This document shows, piece after piece, positions 40,238 to 53,142 of a stretch of 64,000 bases of DNA. The translations under genes were made by a program, and so were the position numbers. Each line of letters starts with the position of its first letter. The first letter of the stretch is position 1. The notes under the pieces were generated by a model. The model ran no database searches. It worked only from the letters and a program-made list of their open reading frames with translations, and had not been told where the DNA came from. Source of the DNA: Unio delphinus (lineage: Eukaryota; Mollusca; Bivalvia; Unionida; Unionidae); the NCBI GenBank assembly GCA_029339505.1, contig JAQISU010000097.1, positions 53,501 through 117,500 of the forward strand. Reading direction: 5' to 3'.

Positions 40238-43200
40238 TAGCGACATTAAGTATTATACTAGTGAAGTAGGTATTATACTTTTGATATTAAGTATTATACT
40301 AGCGACATCAAGTATTATACTAGCGACATCAAGTATTATACTAGCGACATTAAGTATTATACTAGCGACATCAAGTATTATACTAGCGATATTAAGTATT
40401 ATACTAGCGACATTAAGTGTTATACTAGCGACATCAAGTATTATACTAGCGATATTAAGTATTATACTAGTGACGTTAATTATTATACTAGCGACATTAA
40501 GTATTATACTAGTGACGTTAAGTATTATACTAGCAACATTAATTATTATACTAGTGACATTAAGAAATATACTAGAGACATTATACTAGCGACATTAATT
40601 ATTATGCTATTGACATTGAGTATTATACTAGCAACATTATACTAGCGACATTAATTATTATGCTATTCAAATTAAGTATTATACTAGTGACATTAAGTAT
40701 TATACTAGCGACATTAGGTATTATGCTATTGACATTAAGTATTATACTAGTGACGTTAATTATTATGCTATTGACATTGAGTATTATACTAGCAACATTA
40801 TACTAGTGACATTAAGTATTATGCTATTGACATTGAGTATTATACTAGCAACATTATACTAGTGACATTAAGTATTATACTAGTGACATTAAGTATTATG
40901 CTAGTGACATTAAGAAATATACTAGAGACATTATACTAGTGACGTTAATTATTATACAAGCAGCATTAAGTATTATACTAGCAACATTAGGTATTATACT
41001 AGTGACATTAAGAAATATACTAGAGACATTATACTAGCGACATTAATTATTATGCTATTGACATTGAGTATTATACTAGCAACATTAAGTATTATACTAG
41101 TGACATTAAGAAATATACTAGAGACATTATGCTAGTGACGTTAATTATTATACTAGTGACATTAAGTATTATACTAGCAACATTAAGTATTATACTAGTG
41201 ACATTAAGAAATATACTAGAGACATTATACTAGTGACGTTAATTATTATACTAGCAACATTAAGTATTATACTAGCAACATTAATTATTATACTAGTGAC
41301 ATTAAGAAATATACTAGAGACATTATACTAGCGACATTAATTATTATGCTATTGACATTGAGTATTATACTAGCAACATTATACTAGTGACATAAAATTA
41401 TACTAGCGACATTAAGTATTATACTAGTGACGTTAAATATTATGCTATTGACATTAAGAAATATACTAGAGACATTAAGTATTATACTAGCAACATTATA
41501 CTAGCGACATTAATTATTATGCTATTGACATTGAGTATTCTACTAGTGACATTAAGTATTATTCAAGCGACATGAATTATTATGCTAGTGACATTATATC
41601 GACATTAAGAATTATACTAGTGACATTAAGAAATATAATAGCGACATTAAGTATTATACGAGCGACATTAAGTATTATACTAGTGACATTAAGAAATATA
41701 CTAGCGACATTAAGTATTATACGAGCGACATTAATTATAATACCAATGACATTAAGTATTATACTATCGACATTAAGTATTATACTATCGACATTAAGTA
41801 ATATACTAGTGACATTAGGAAATATACTAGCGACATTAAGTATTATACTAGCGACATAAAGAATTATACTAGTGAAGTTAATTATTATACTAGCGACATT
41901 AATTATTATACTAGTGACATTAAGAAATATACTAGAGACATTATACTAGTGACGTTAATTATTATGCTATTGACATTGAGTATTATACTAGTGACGTTAA
42001 TTATTATACTATTGACATTAAGTATTATACTAGTGACATTAAGTATTATTCAAGCGACATGAATTATTATGCTAGTGACATTATATCGACATTAAGTATT
42101 ATACTAGTGACATTAAGAAATATAATAGCGACATTAAGTATTATACGAGCGACATTAAGTATTATACTAGTGACATTAAGAAATATACTAGCGACATTAA
42201 GTATTATACGAGCGACATTAATTATAATACCAATGACATTAAGTATTATACTATCGACATTAAGTATTATACTATCGACATTAAGTAATATACTAGTGAC
42301 ATTAGGAAATATACTAGCGACATTAAGTATTATACTAGCGACATAAAGAATTATACTAGTGAAGTTAATTATTATACTAGCGACATTAATTATTATACTA
42401 GTGACATTAAGAAATATACTAGAGACATTATACTAGCGACATTAATTATTATGCTATTGATATTAAGTATTATACTAGTGACGTTAATTATTATGCTATT
42501 GACATTAAATATTATACTAGTGACATTAAGTATTATACTAGCGACATTATACTAAAGCCATTAATTATTATGCTATTGATATTAAGTATTATACTAGTGA
42601 CGTTAATTATTATGCTATTAACATTAAGTATTATACTAGCAACAGTATTCTAGCGACATTAATTATTATGCTATTGATATTAAGTATTATACTAGCAACA
42701 TTATTCTAGCGACATTAATTATTATGGTAATGATATTAAGTATTATACTAGTGACATTAAGTATTATGCTAGTGACATAAAGAATTATACTAGTGAAGTT
42801 AATTATTATACTAGCGACATTAATTATTATACTAGTGACATTAAGTAATATACTAGAGACATTATACTAGCGACATTAATTATTATGCTATTGACATTAA
42901 GTATTATACTAGTGACGTTAATTATTATGCTATTGACATTAAATATTATACTAGTGACATTAAGTATTATGCTAGTGACATAAAGAATTATACTAGTGAA
43001 GTTAATTATTATACTAGTGACATTAAGTAATATACTAGAGACATTATACAAGCGACATTAATTATTATGGTAATGATATTAAGTATTATACTAGTGACAT
43101 TAAGTATTATGCTAGTGACATAAAGAATTATACTAGTGAAGTTAATTATTATACTAGTGACATTAAGTAATATACTAGAGACATTATACTAGCGACATTA

Positions 43201-43880
43201 ATTATTATGCTATTGACATTAAGTATTATACTAGTGACGTTAATTATTATGCTATTGACATTAAATATTATACTAGTGACATTAAGTATTATACTATCGA
43301 CATTAAGTATTATACTATCGACATTAAGTAATATACTAGTGACATTAGGAAATATACTAGCGACATTAAGCATTATACTAGCGACATAAAGAATTATACT
43401 AGTGAAGTTAATTATTATACTAGCGACATTAATTATTATACTAGTGACATTAAGAAATATACTAGAGACATTATACTAGCGACATTAATTATTATGCTAT
43501 TGATATTAAGTATTATACTAGTGACGTTAATTATTATGCTATTAACATTAAGTATTATACTAGCAACATTATTCTAGCGACATTAATTATTATGGTAATG
43601 ATATTAAGTATTATACTAGTGACATTAAGTATTATGCTAGTGACGTTAATTAGTATGCTAGCGACATTAAGTATTATACTAGCGACATTAAGTTTAATAC
43701 TAGCGACATTAAGTATTATAATAGTGATAGACAGTATTATACTAGTGACATTAAATATGATAAAAGCGACATTAAGTATTATATTATTGGAAATAATTAT
43801 TATACTAGTGACATTAATTAATATACAAGCGACATTAAGTATTATACTATTAACATTAAGTATAATATTAGCGACTGGTA
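40238..43880 (+). repeat. 21 bp AT-rich satellite, first part
   Basis: Unit AGCGACATTAAGTATTATACT with many variants (CTAGTGAC, TTGACATTAATTATTATG) repeated >150 times. It includes longer duplications, e.g. ~41572-41990 repeated at ~42059-42430 (offset 487). Because 21 is divisible by three, open frames coding for (LSIILAT)n appear; these are not genes. The satellite resumes at 46084. Confidence 0.95.
43864..43880 (+). repeat. 17 bp target duplication, left copy
   Basis: AATATTAGCGACTGGTA is identical to 46067-46083 and consists of satellite sequence, showing that the retrotransposon inserted into the satellite. Confidence 0.85.
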
Positions 43881-46066
43881 GTCGCTTCAGCTAGCGGGCC
43901 AAACGACGCTTGTGGGGGTGATGTTAACACTGCATCACTAGGCGTATGAACTTCTACAAGGAAGTCACCGGCTAGGACGGAAGGTCTCTACAGATCAACG
44001 GCCAAGTGTTCGGAACCAGGACGCACCATATGTATTAATGGATTGCGGCTGTGGTTGACCAGCTATGGTTCAAAATAGCAGGGAAGGCAGATCTCTTCAG
44101 CCATGGTCGGCCATCTGCATAGGAGAGGGAAACTCTGACATAAAACCTACGGCCTGTGGACCTCGCTGTCACCGTCCTGGCTTGCCAGGCCATGGCAGAT
44201 GAACCACAGGTTTAAAGGGTGGGGCCAGTTTGCGCAGACTGAACTCCACCTGAAAGCTCCTTCGCGCAGGCATGAAGGAACCGTCTACTGTATACTGTTT
44301 TTACTCGACTCTAACAGCTGAAGGCAGGTAAGGCTGCAGGAAAAGATGGTATTCCACCTGAGGAAGGAGGCATAGCATTGCACACCAAACTTCACGAATT
44401 CTTCGTTTGCTGCTGGGAGTGAGGGAAACTTCCGCAAGATCTCCGTGATGCAGTCATCATCACCCTGTACAAAAACAAAGGGGAAAAGTCTGACTGCTCA
44501 AACTACCGTGGGATAACTCTGCTCTCCGTTGCAGGCAAAATCCTTGCTAGAGTGTTGCTAAACAGACTAGTGCCTACCATTGCAGAAGATCATGTTCCAG
44601 AGAGTCACTGTGGCTTCAGAGCCAATAGGGGCACAACTGACATGGTGTTCGTCCTGAGACAGATCCAGGAAAAATGCAGAGAACAAAACAAAGGAATGTA
44701 CATCACTTTTGTGGACCTAACAAAGGCTTTTGACACGGTGAGCAGAACTGGACTGTGGAAAATCCTTGAAAAACTTGGCTGTCCTCCCAAATTCCTTACC
44801 ATGATCATCCAACTACATGAAGACCAGCTTGGTCAGGTTAAAAACAATAATGAATTGTCACAGACCTTCCCCATTGCAAATGGCGTGAAACAGGGCTGCG
44901 TTTTAGCTCCTACACTGTTTTCAATCTTCTTCAGCACGGTGCTCCGAAAAGCTACAGAAGACCTTGGTGACGAAGATGGCATCTATATTAGATTCCGTAC
45001 TGATGGCAACCTCTTCAACCTAAGGCGACTTCAGGCCCACACCAAAACTTTAGAAAAACTGATTAGAGAACTTCGATTTGCAGACGATGCCGCCCTTGTT
45101 GCCCACACGGAAGCAGCCTTACAACGAGCAACATCTTGCTTTGCAGAAGCTTGCCAGCTCTTTGGCCTCGAGGTAAGCCTAAAGAAAACCGTGGTACTTC
45201 ACCAGCCTGCCCCCAAGGAGGAGTACCGTCCACCAAGCATCCTCATTGACCGGACAGAGCTAAACGTAGTCCACCAGTTCACCTACCTGGGCTGTGTGAT
45301 TTCCTCTGATGCAAAGATCGACAAAGAAATAGACAACAGATTAGCCAAAGCAAACAGCGCCTTCGGCAGACTCTACAAACGTGTCTGGCACAATACCAAT
45401 CTCAAGAGAGTTACAAAAATCAAAGTCTACATGACTGTCGTACTGACCACCCTCCTATATGGCGCCGAATCCTGGGTCACCTACGGGCGTCACCTCCGTC
45501 TCCTTGAACGCTTCCATCAGCGCTGCCTCCGCACCATCCTCAACATCCACTGGAGTGACTTCATTGCCATCACTGAAGTCCTCAAGCAAGCGGGGATCAC
45601 CAGCGTTGAGGCCACACTCGTGAAGATACAGCTTCGCTGGGCAGGGCATGTGTCCAGGAGGATCATCGCCTGCCAAAAATTGCACTGTATGGTGAGCTAT
45701 CAACTGGCCACCGTGATAGAGGGGCACCTCAAAAGAGATATAAAGACTCCTTGAAAAAGACCCTTACCTCCTGTGGCATCGATCACCGCCAATGGGCATC
45801 ACTAGCTGTTGACCGTACAAGCTGGCGACGTACAATTCACCAGGCAGCTGACACTTTTGAACAAAACAGACGGGCCATCTTGGAGGAAAAACGTTGGCAA
45901 ACAAAAAACCGGGAGCTATTGTCAGCACCCACCAAAACCCAGACATTCCCCTGCAGCCTCTGTGGACGGACGTGCCTATCACGTATTGGGTTCGTCAGCC
46001 ACCAGCGCAAGTGCAATAGACATAGAAATCTTCCTTCTTAATCTTCTTGTGCGAAGTCAAGCCAAC
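43881..46066 (+). mobile_element. Internally deleted non-LTR retrotransposon
   Basis: 2186 bp flanked by the 17 bp duplication. The first ~440 bp are GC-richer and non-coding (5' UTR-like). The sequence then enters directly into the RT domain near 44328, with the endonuclease and the first part of the RT missing. It ends with a zinc-finger coding region. There is no clear poly-A tail. I did not assign the clade. Confidence 0.75.
44328..46041 (+). pseudogene. Non-LTR reverse transcriptase with C-terminal zinc finger, broken
   Basis: RT motifs in order: GKAAGKDGIPPE (~44328), a TGA inside the frame near 44419, LYKNKGEKSDCSNYRGITLL, FVDLTKAFDTVSR, NGVKQGCVLAPTLFS and the catalytic LRFADDAAL (~45072-45098). 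The thumb/connection part includes HQFTYLGCVISSDAKID. The longest open stretch is 44552-45754 (400 codons). A frame change near 45655-45670 moves the rest into another frame, which ends at 46041 with a CCHC-type finger (CSLCGRTCLSRIGFVSHQRKC). Two lesions make it inactive. Confidence 0.9.
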
Positions 46067-46083
46067 AATATTAGCGACTGGTA
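46067..46083 (+). repeat. 17 bp target duplication, right copy
   Basis: Identical to 43864-43880. Confidence 0.85.
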
Positions 46084-46350
46084 ACATTAAATATTTTACT
46101 ATTCACATTAATTATTATACTAGCGACATTAAGTATTATACTAGTGACATTAAGCATTATACTAATGACATCAAGTATTATAATGGTAACATTAAATACT
46201 TTACTATTGACATGAATTATTATACTAGTGACATTAAGTATTATACTAGCGATATTAAGTATTATACTAGCGACGTTAAGTATTATTCTAGTGACATTAA
46301 GTATAATACTAATGACATCAAGTATTATAGGAACGACATTAAGTATTATT
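46084..46350 (+). repeat. 21 bp satellite, second part
   Basis: Same unit as 40238-43880; it was continuous with that part before the retrotransposon inserted. Confidence 0.9.
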
Positions 46351-46750
46351 AAAAGAGCGATTTGAGGATGGTTTTCCTAAAGGAAGATACATTTGGATCT
46401 GATGCCCATTCTAAAGGATTGGCATCATTGGTATTATGACGATTAATTATATTCATGACGTCAGAAATGGCGGTATGGTATGAGCACTTTAGTATATTTT
46501 ACAACAGCAAATATTTTCTATAAATATTACAAGACCGACGTGAACCGAGTGACACAGGCGACAATTACTCTAAATAATCAATAAGAAAGAAATGGAAGAA
46601 AACAACATGTAAAAATTGTCCTCAATAAATATTTGCTTTTCATATTTAATGGACCATTTAATCTTTTGCATAAAGTGCCTTCTTGTTTGATTAGTACCTC
46701 TCTGTCTGGCATTGACATGAAAGTAATTTGAATTGAAATTAAACCACCAG
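46351..46750. other. AT-rich spacer, nothing recognised
   Basis: No repeats, RNA genes or coding signal seen. Confidence 0.4.
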
Positions 46751-47233
46751 ATGCAAATAGAGTTTAGAAGTCTTCGACTTCAGAAATTAGAAAGAGAGAA
46801 ACAAATGCAAATGCAGAAAGAAGCGCGACAAATGCAGTTGCATAATGAAAACGCCACATGCAATTAGAGACGAAATGGACAGATAAAGAGAAGATGTGAT
46901 AGTACAGATGCAAAAAGAAAGATACAATTTAAACAATAATTTCAATTCACACTAATAAGGTTAGATATGGCAAGTGGAAAGCACTCCATTAACATTATAA
47001 AACATTTCAAGCTTTTATGATACTAGAAATATTTGGTTAGTAAGGTAAAAGAAGTGGATACAAAATTTCCTCATTTTGAAAACAATGCTGAAAATTTAAA
47101 ATGGCCCAGAGAGCGTTCGAATATATTAGTAAAAATTTTACTTATTGGCAAAGCTCACGAAGTCTACTCTTTACTGAAAATGCAAGAACGTGGTGATTAC
47201 CATGTAGTTGAGGAGTATATCTTGAAGGGTTAG
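46751..47233 (+). pseudogene. Gypsy gag remnant
   Basis: 46751-46867 encodes 38 residues of Gag-type coiled coil (KQMQMQKEARQMQLHNEN). After a degraded gap, ~47030-47233 encodes KVKEVDTKFPHFENNAENL followed by LLIGKAHEVYSLL and YHVVEEYILKG, the SCAN-like Gag segment of invertebrate and fish Gypsy elements. Stops separate the parts. It is related to the minus-strand fragments at 20805 and 21630. Confidence 0.7.
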
Positions 47234-47352
47234 GAGCTAATATATTTACAAATGTTTAGTGACTGTATAAAAGGACAGACCCATGTCGACGTTGCAAGAA
47301 GAAAGGAACAATGTTTTGATGGGTGGTGTTCAGCCAAGAAGATTTGTCAAAA

Positions 47353-47812
47353 AACCGATAACATCAGAAAACTCTTATCAGATAACGAATTCAATAATTG
47401 CCGATAACATCAGAAAACTCTTATCAAATAACGAATTCAATAATTGCCGATAACATCAGAAAACTTATCAAATAACGAATTCAATAATTGCCGATAACAT
47501 CAGAAAACTCTTATCAAATAACGAATTCAATAATTGCCGATAACATCAGAAAACTCTTATCAAAAAACGAATTCAATAATTGCCGATAATATCAGAAAAC
47601 TCTTATCAAATAACGAACTCAATAATTGCCGATAACATCAGAAAACTCTTATCAAATAACGAATTCAATAATCGCCGATAACATCAGAAAACTCTTATCA
47701 AATAACGAATTCAATAATCGCCGTTAACATCAGAAAACTCTTATCAAATAACGAATTCAATAATTGCCGATAACATCAGAAAACTCTTATCAAATAACGA
47801 AGTGAATAATTG
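47353..47812 (+). repeat. 46 bp minisatellite (about 10 copies)
   Basis: Unit GCCGATAACATCAGAAAACT + CTTATCAAATAACGAATTCA + ATAATT, nearly perfect; it contains EcoRI-like GAATTC in most units. Confidence 0.95.
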
Positions 47813-48332
47813 CGTCCATGTTGACAATAAGACCTAGCTGGATAAAACGCTGCTCGTGGTTACAAGACTCACAAGGTGACAGTATGTTATTTTTTCAGCA
47901 GTTGGTCTGAATGAGTCGTACACGCACATCTAAATGTTTTCATGTAACGTTTAGTAATCAAGCTCCGTGATCTCTTTCTACGTGCACTATTGCAATAAGA
48001 AACGGCACGTTTCTATTGTTTGCTATACATTGCAAGACAGAGCAGCAGACTCGATCCAAATTCAGTGCTATTCCAAATGCTCTTATTTCTACGAAGTCAA
48101 GTTCACGGTCATGTATTGAAAACAATACATTTGTTGGGTCAAACAAACTCCAGTTGGATGTTTTTACTGGAAATTATAAACCTTATTACGGATTTTGCCA
48201 AGGGTTAGGTCTCAATCATAACCTCTTTTCAGGCACGCTAGAGCTTATCAGGGTCTTTAACTATCAGGTTGTGTGTGTGTGCAATATTCTACAGAGGAAC
48301 CCAGCATATTACTTAAATAATATGATAATAAT

Positions 48333-48386
<54 letters not shown>

Positions 48387-49240
48387 CTTAGCGAGGTGCG
48401 AAATGTGTGATCATACCGGGCTTGCAAGCATGAATATATGGTGCAGGTTGTCTGGGGTTCGTTTTAAACAGATTATAATTAAAGTAGTGTATTTTAAAAC
48501 AAATTTAATTCTATTTTGGTCGTGTAATACTTTGGGCATATGATTGTACTTTGATTGTCTGATGATATTTTAGTCGTGTGACTATTATTTCATCATTAGA
48601 AAGTACAGCAATAGAAAAGTATTGTATTCAGTTAACAAACCATTCCAATGTATTGATCTCTTTATTCCTTGAGTCTGTACGTGCTAATTAATAATGGCGT
48701 AACGTAATTGCGTTTCATGTCTGTGATATGCTCTTATATCTAACACCAAATTTCTTCTAAAATATCGTCTTACGCTTTGTTTGTATTGTAAAGGAGTGAA
48801 AGTCTTTTAGACAATATTGAACACAAAAATGAGGTTGCTACAACGGAAGTATCTCTTCTTTTTATTTGTAGAACTTATTTAATTTGCCTGTCTGATTCAT
48901 AAGCCATTCAAAAGTTTTAAACTGTAGAGACTTTCATAGTTATATATTCTACATTTATTTTCAATTTACGAATTTGATTATTATAATTTTGCAATATCTC
49001 CATTTAAGTTGCCAAATTTCCGGTTTCGTTCCTAGAAACACTGCATAGTGTAGTTACGATTCAAATGAACAGCACAAAGGTTGACTGAAGTGATCAGTTT
49101 TGCTTTCTCTGTCCAGCCTTTCTCAGTTCATTAGATTTAATTAAAGACTGTCCCTGTCCGATTCAGGTGCGACGCCCAATAAAAATCAATGCTTAACTCG
49201 ACGATGCAGTGTCCAAATGATGAAGAGAAGTGAATTTGAT
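47813..49240. other. AT-rich spacer with an ATA microsatellite
   Basis: A trinucleotide TAA/ATA run occupies about 48328-48386. An ORF across it (48016-48543) is mostly poly-Ile from the microsatellite. Nothing else recognised. Confidence 0.5.
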
Positions 49241-49241
49241 A

Positions 49242-49590
49242 TCATGATTTAATTTGAGAACCAGAACAAAATCTCATTTTGAAGGCCGTTCATGATTCAT
49301 TTGGGGTACAAGACAAAAATCCATTTTGAAAGCCGTTCATGATTTACATTAGGTACCAGAAAAACATTCATGTTGAAGGCCGTTCATGATTTAAATAGGG
49401 TACCAGACAAAATTCCATTCTGAAGACCGTTCATGATTCATTTGGGATACCATAACAAATCTCATTTAAGGCCGTTCATGATTTAAATAGGGTTACAGAA
49501 AAAACATTTATTTTGAAGGCCGTTCATAATTTAAATAAGGTACCAGACAACATTCCATTTTGAAGGCCGTTCATGATCTAAATAGGGTAC
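49242..49590 (+). repeat. 47-48 bp minisatellite (about 7 copies)
   Basis: Unit contains GGCCGTTCATGATTTAAATA + GGGTACCAGACAAAATTCCA + TTTTGAA with variants; it abuts the RT remnant. Confidence 0.85.
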
Positions 49591-50340
49591 CTGACTTGTA
49601 TATTTGAGTGTCATCAGCATACAATTGGTGCGACACTGGGTGATGATCTATGATACTTGAGAGCGGCTGAGTGTACAGAATGAAGATAACAGGTCCAAGA
49701 ACAGATCCCTGTGGAACACGACAACATAGACGAACTGGGCTGGAGTGTACTCCATGTGCAGATACAATTTGTGTCCTGTTGACTAAGTACGACTTTAACC
49801 ACTGTAAGGCTATATTCTGAATGACAAATACACGCTGGAGACGTTGAATTAATATATCATGGTATATGGTGTCAAATGCTGCAGCCAAATCAAGAAGAGT
49901 GAGGACTGTAATCTTTCCGTTATCTAAAGCAGAGAGAATGTCATTAACTACTTTCAGAAGAGTACTTTCAGTACTGTGGTGATATGCAGACTGTACATTG
50001 CAAAAACGACTGTTTCAATTCAAAATGAGATTGAAAATGGGTTAGAACATTTTCTAAGATTTGTGTAATGAACGGGAGATTAGAAACTGGGTGGAAGTTG
50101 TTTAAATCGTTATGGTCAAGTGTTGGTTTCATCAGCAGAGACTTTACAATGGCAGTTTTAAAAATTGATGGAATTTTCACGGATGAGAGATTTGTATTAA
50201 TATCAGTTACTGAAGGCAATGTTTTGTCAAAGCATTCAAGCAGCAGTGATGTTGGAATTGTATCAAGTTCACGTGACTTTGTTGCACTCTTCATCACGAT
50301 TGTCAGTACTAAATCCATAGAGACAGGTTAAAATGTTCCT
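49591..50340 (-). pseudogene. CR1-like non-LTR reverse transcriptase remnant
   Basis: On the minus strand 50318-49968 reads ELDTIPTSLLLECF, TAIVKSLLMKPTLDHNDL and HPVSNLPFITQILENVL (RT fingers). After a frame change, 49888-49591 reads AAAFDTIYHDILIQRL, RVPQGSVLGPVIFILYT and the catalytic YADDTQIY. Order and motifs fit the CR1 group. The 5' part is missing, the two halves are out of frame, and the 3' end is replaced by the minisatellite. Confidence 0.85.
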
Positions 50341-52290
50341 AATCTTTGTCGCCGCAATTCTGTATCGTAACTGTATGGTGATGACGTGTCAGTTAAAATT
50401 GTATTGTAGTTAACGTGACTAACATCCTCACATTGGCATGAATTATATCCTAACGTTGACTTGAATTGTATCCTTATAAAAGCACAGAATATTAAACACT
50501 AACTGACCAATGCAATTAGTCAGGATAATGTACGCCATATCAATTAATCAGATAATGTTGAGACTGTCGCATTATGAGCATTGTCGGGAAAAAAAATTAT
50601 TTTTCATCTGATACTTACTGTTTTTCCCGATCTATGTCGATGCCTTTCATGAATCAAACATACATGTCATAACCTCCGGAAAATATATTTTTACAATTTA
50701 AAGTTTAGATTATATAAATGTCTGAAACATGTACCTGTAAAAAGTGTTATTGATCATTTCGGTCTTTCTTTCCTTCGTTCTTACCTACACTACCCACTCT
50801 TTTAAAACGTCACACGGAAATCATAATAGAGTGGTTTTTACTTTATAGACAAATATAATTTCTAAATTTTCATATGTTCAATTTAAAATGTATAATTTTC
50901 ACACAGTCACAGGCATACATTCATTTTTCAGACTCAGACTGATAAACTTTGACATTTGAGCAGAAACGTTTGTTTTAGAAATTATTTATTTCATCATGGA
51001 TCTTATGTAAGCTAAATTTGGTACGAGGAGAAGATCTCTTACAAATGGCGTTTTCGAAATATCTGTAATATGTTAATGAAAACAAAGCAATTTGCCATGG
51101 ATTTACTCTAAGTACCTTTTCGCTGGAGCCCATATTACAAAATATAAAATATTTGTCTCTGTCTCAAAGAACACTGGATGGAATTGATATTCTAAAGAAA
51201 ATATTTTTTTCTTTTATCAGAATTAAATTAAATTAAATCTGTTCTCCAGTCACAGAGTATTAATGTGAATAAGAAGTAGCTTCTATAGGGTAATTTAAAA
51301 CATATGTGTTTACCTTTAAAAACAATTTAACTGATTTGACCTACATTCTCCCTTTATGTTGGTACATTCCCTGTTCATTCATTATAAATGACAATCTCTT
51401 AAATCAATTTTTGTTAAATATTAGTTAAATTCTTGGAATTTAATAGAAATGTGATAGATTCCCAGCTAATTATAATCCAGCTCAAAAATAAAGGCAATAA
51501 TTGATTAAAAAATGAACAAGATAGTACTCAAAATTTCTAATTACATCCTCAAAAAATAAAATTAGAAAATTTTAAATGCCAATATTTCGGCGCAATGTTA
51601 GCTTCGTCAATACTTCTGGGATATGATGATGCAAAAAAAGAGAAAAAAAAATATATTTCTTAAAGGGTACTTTTTACCAAACATGTTAATTTTTGACATC
51701 AGAAAATGGAATAACACACTTAATTTTGAATTTATTTTGAATGCAAGCTATCTTTGACTCCAGTGGGAGCTTTTGATAGTTATTGAATTATATGACGCTT
51801 CTCGTCAACCTTTTTTTAAATTACCCCTGAGGTGAAATCACTTTTATCCATGTGCCCTTGAACTGAATCAATACACTTGTTCTCAATACTGATACTGGAA
51901 TGTGTTATAGCGAATTTAATTACCGAAATGATGATTATAATCTAACAGCAGTTATATTGTTTTTTTCTTTACTTGTATTTGTCGTTTCAAAGAAACAAAT
52001 ACATTCTATATAATGACAGCATGCTAGTTCTTCATTTGTCTGCATTCTCGATACTAATGTACTGGTAATTGTCACAAGATAGACCGAGTCGGGACTGGAT
52101 TAGTGAAGACACGGAACACAACTGCGTTAATAAGATGTTTATTTTATAAACGCAATTTTAAAAATCAACTCTGACACCAATATTTTACAAAATATAAGAA
52201 AAATCTATTTAAATGTTCCTAACATGGAACTCTGAATTTCAGTAACGAAATGACAAAAAAGAAGTATGTGAATGAATTTACAAATATGAA
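50341..52290. other. AT-rich spacer, nothing recognised
   Basis: No coding signal, RNA gene or clear repeat seen. Confidence 0.4.
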
Positions 52291-52299
52291 TATATATAA

Positions 52300-53115
52300 A
52301 AGGCTCGTATAACGAGATAGATGCAAATATGAAAAGAATGCGTCGTCAATATGACGAGACTAGAATGAAGATATTACATAATTAATACATCGTCCATATG
52401 ACGAGACATATGCAATTGTGAACCCTAAGTTCTGAAGTTCTCGTTCATGGAACGAGATGTGTAGAATGAAATTATACAGGTGTCGTTCATATAACGAGAC
52501 TGCAAAGAAGATATTAAATAAATAATAAAATTATGCAGGTGTCGTTCATATAACGAGACTGCAAGGAAGATATTAAATAAATAATAAAATTATGCAGGTG
52601 TCGTTCATATAACGAGACTGCAAAGAAGTTACTAAATAAATAATAAAATTATGCAGGTGTCGTTCATATAACGAGACTGCAAAGAAGTGTTTAAATAATA
52701 TGTCGTACATATGACGAGATATATGCAATGGTGAACCTTAAATTCTGAAGTTCTCGTTCATGGAACGAGATTTGTGTAAAATGAAATTATGCAGGTGTCG
52801 TTCATATAACGAGACTGCAAAGAAGATATTAAATAAATAATAAAATTATGCAGGTGTCGTTCATATTACGAGACTGCAAAAAAGTTACTAAATAAATAAT
52901 AAAATTATGCAGGTGTCGTTCATATAACGAGACTGCAAAGAAGTGTTTAAATAATATGTCGTCCATATGACGAGATATATGCAATGGTGAACCCTAAATT
53001 CTGACGTTCTCGTTCATGGAACGAGATTTGTGTAGAATGAAATTATGCAGGTGTCGTTCATATAACGAGACTGCAAAGAAAAGTGAAATTATGAGTCGTT
53101 CAGATAACGAAACTG
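52300..53115 (+). repeat. ~59 bp minisatellite carrying palindromes
   Basis: Unit about GCAGGTGTCGTTCATATAAC + GAGACTGCAAAGAAGATATT + AAATAAATAATAAAATTAT, interleaved with a second type. Each unit contains a short inverted repeat (TCGTT-CATAT-AACGA, TCGTC-CATAT-GACGA or CTCGTTC-ATG-GAACGAG). About 14-17 such palindromes occur. Confidence 0.9.
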
Positions 53116-53142
53116 CGACATGGATGTGAATTACTTGCTTAG

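Noticed and set aside
40238..43880. CRISPR-like regular repeats
   Set aside because: Eukaryotic context, no unique spacers, and units vary continuously; it is a satellite.
40152..43894. ORFs encoding (LSIILAT)n as membrane proteins
   Set aside because: They only translate a 21 bp satellite whose period is a multiple of three.
48016..48543. 175-codon ORF
   Set aside because: The centre is poly-Ile from an ATA microsatellite and the flanks show no known motif.
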